Shown: positions 63,695 to 64,000 of the stretch, piece after piece
Layout: the number at the start of each line of letters is the position of its first letter
Position numbering within the stretch: position 1 is the stretch's first letter
Origin: Desulfurococcaceae archaeon
GTDB taxonomy: Archaea; Thermoproteota; Thermoprotei_A; Sulfolobales; Desulfurococcaceae
Length of the DNA stretch: 64,000 nucleotides
Direction: 5' to 3'
NCBI GenBank assembly: GCA_028275705.1
Contig: JAPWUD010000001.1
Span: 62,001-126,000 of the forward strand
Translations under genes and position numbers: made by a program
Notes under the pieces: generated by a model
What the model was told of the DNA's origin: nothing
Database searches by the model: none
Seen by the model: only the letters and a program-made list of their open reading frames with translations

Positions 63695-64000
63695 TTAACC
63701 CATTGGCCGCGCTCTAGTCTTCCTCTTAAATGACTTATAGTCGCTTGTTACCAGTGAAACCACTATTTTCTCAACGAGCTGGTCGCTTATTGGACATACT
63801 TCTACATACACTACTCTCTCTTTATCACTAAGCTCAACTAATGGCTGAGGGCCACTATGTGTTAACACAACTGATCCTCTACGCGTCCACAGAACGCATG
63901 CCCCACAGTAAACACAGGCTCTCAGCCTATACGCTATCTTCAGTAGATCTACTAGTTCCTCGAGAACTTGTTTATCACCCGCAGGCTTTACACGAATACT
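63695..64000 (-). CDS. 3' end of a Cys-cluster protein, cut by the window edge
   Basis: A 101-residue C-terminal part entering from the right edge: KPAGDKQVLEELVDLLKIAY, then RACVYCGACVLWTRRGSVVL, and VYVEVCPISDQLVEKIVV before a basic tail. Four cysteines in CxxCxxC...C suggest an iron-sulfur or zinc site, as in some archaeal PAPS-reductase-like or radical proteins, but the catalytic part is not visible and no family can be assigned. Confidence 0.55.
   Translation of the reverse strand, partial: SIRVKPAGDKQVLEELVDLLKIAYRLRACVYCGACVLWTRRGSVVLTHSGPQPLVELSDKERVVYVEVCPISDQLVEKIVVSLVTSDYKSFKRKTRARPMG

Noticed and set aside
1-64000. CRISPR array
   Set aside because: No regularly spaced direct repeats seen and no cas-like genes recognised.

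Overview
The window looks like a chromosomal segment of a hyperthermophilic crenarchaeon (Thermoproteota), most like the Desulfurococcales. Evidence: eukaryote-like ribosomal proteins (L15e, L37Ae, S26e), archaeal EF-2, family B DNA polymerase, topoisomerase VI, RadA, PCNA, a GGGP synthase for archaeal lipids, a crenarchaeal Rpo13-like RNA polymerase subunit, DUF973, an aKMT4-type lysine methyltransferase, an intron-bearing tRNA and several C/D box guide RNAs. Many genes start with GTG or TTG behind a GGTG-type ribosome binding site. No taxon can be fixed from the sequence alone.

Left third (1-19.7 kb), core information processing. A long plus-strand block runs L15e, a COG1325 RNA-binding protein, two RNase P proteins (Rpp30, Pop5), tRNA-Leu, proteasome alpha, SBDS, exosome Rrp4/Rrp41/Rrp42, L37Ae, a Brix protein, a KEOPS Pcc1-like protein, prefoldin beta, DUF3194 and EF-2. 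This is the archaeal exosome/proteasome superoperon: RNA decay, tRNA 5' processing, ribosome biogenesis and nascent-chain handling in one unit. It is followed by tRNA-Asn, aCPSF2-type RNase, NAC, PolB, S26e, aKMT4 and TrmI.

Middle (19.8-42.6 kb), accessory and surface functions. tRNA-Ser borders a decayed region with an ATPase remnant, two GC-rich inserts that look like ends of IS605/TnpB elements, and a broken secreted caspase/legumain-like protease next to a broken surface protein. Then come thiM-thiE, a DUF973 protein, a predicted regulator facing a B12/iron-type ABC importer, a locus of secreted beta-rich proteins that may build a surface fibre, VapBC, a flippase, Thi4 plus a ThiD-ThiN fusion, and a minimal type IV pilus set (pilin, ATPase, platform protein). 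Thiamine genes therefore sit in two separate loci.

Right third (42.7-64 kb): Top6B-Top6A, ThrRS, RadA, HIT hydrolase, Sec61-beta, MazG, GGGP synthase, Elf1, tRNA-Pro, the four-subunit pyruvate-type ferredoxin oxidoreductase, PCNA, Rpo13, a membrane HerA/VirB4-like ATPase and an Lhr-type helicase.

Features most likely to be missed by routine annotation are six C/D box sRNA candidates (four with guides matching conserved rRNA segments as I recall them), a 52-residue zinc ribbon gene, two superoperon genes without a usual start codon (Pcc1-like, DUF3194), a seven-T frameshift site in the surface locus and two in-frame TGA codons in neighbouring surface-protein genes.
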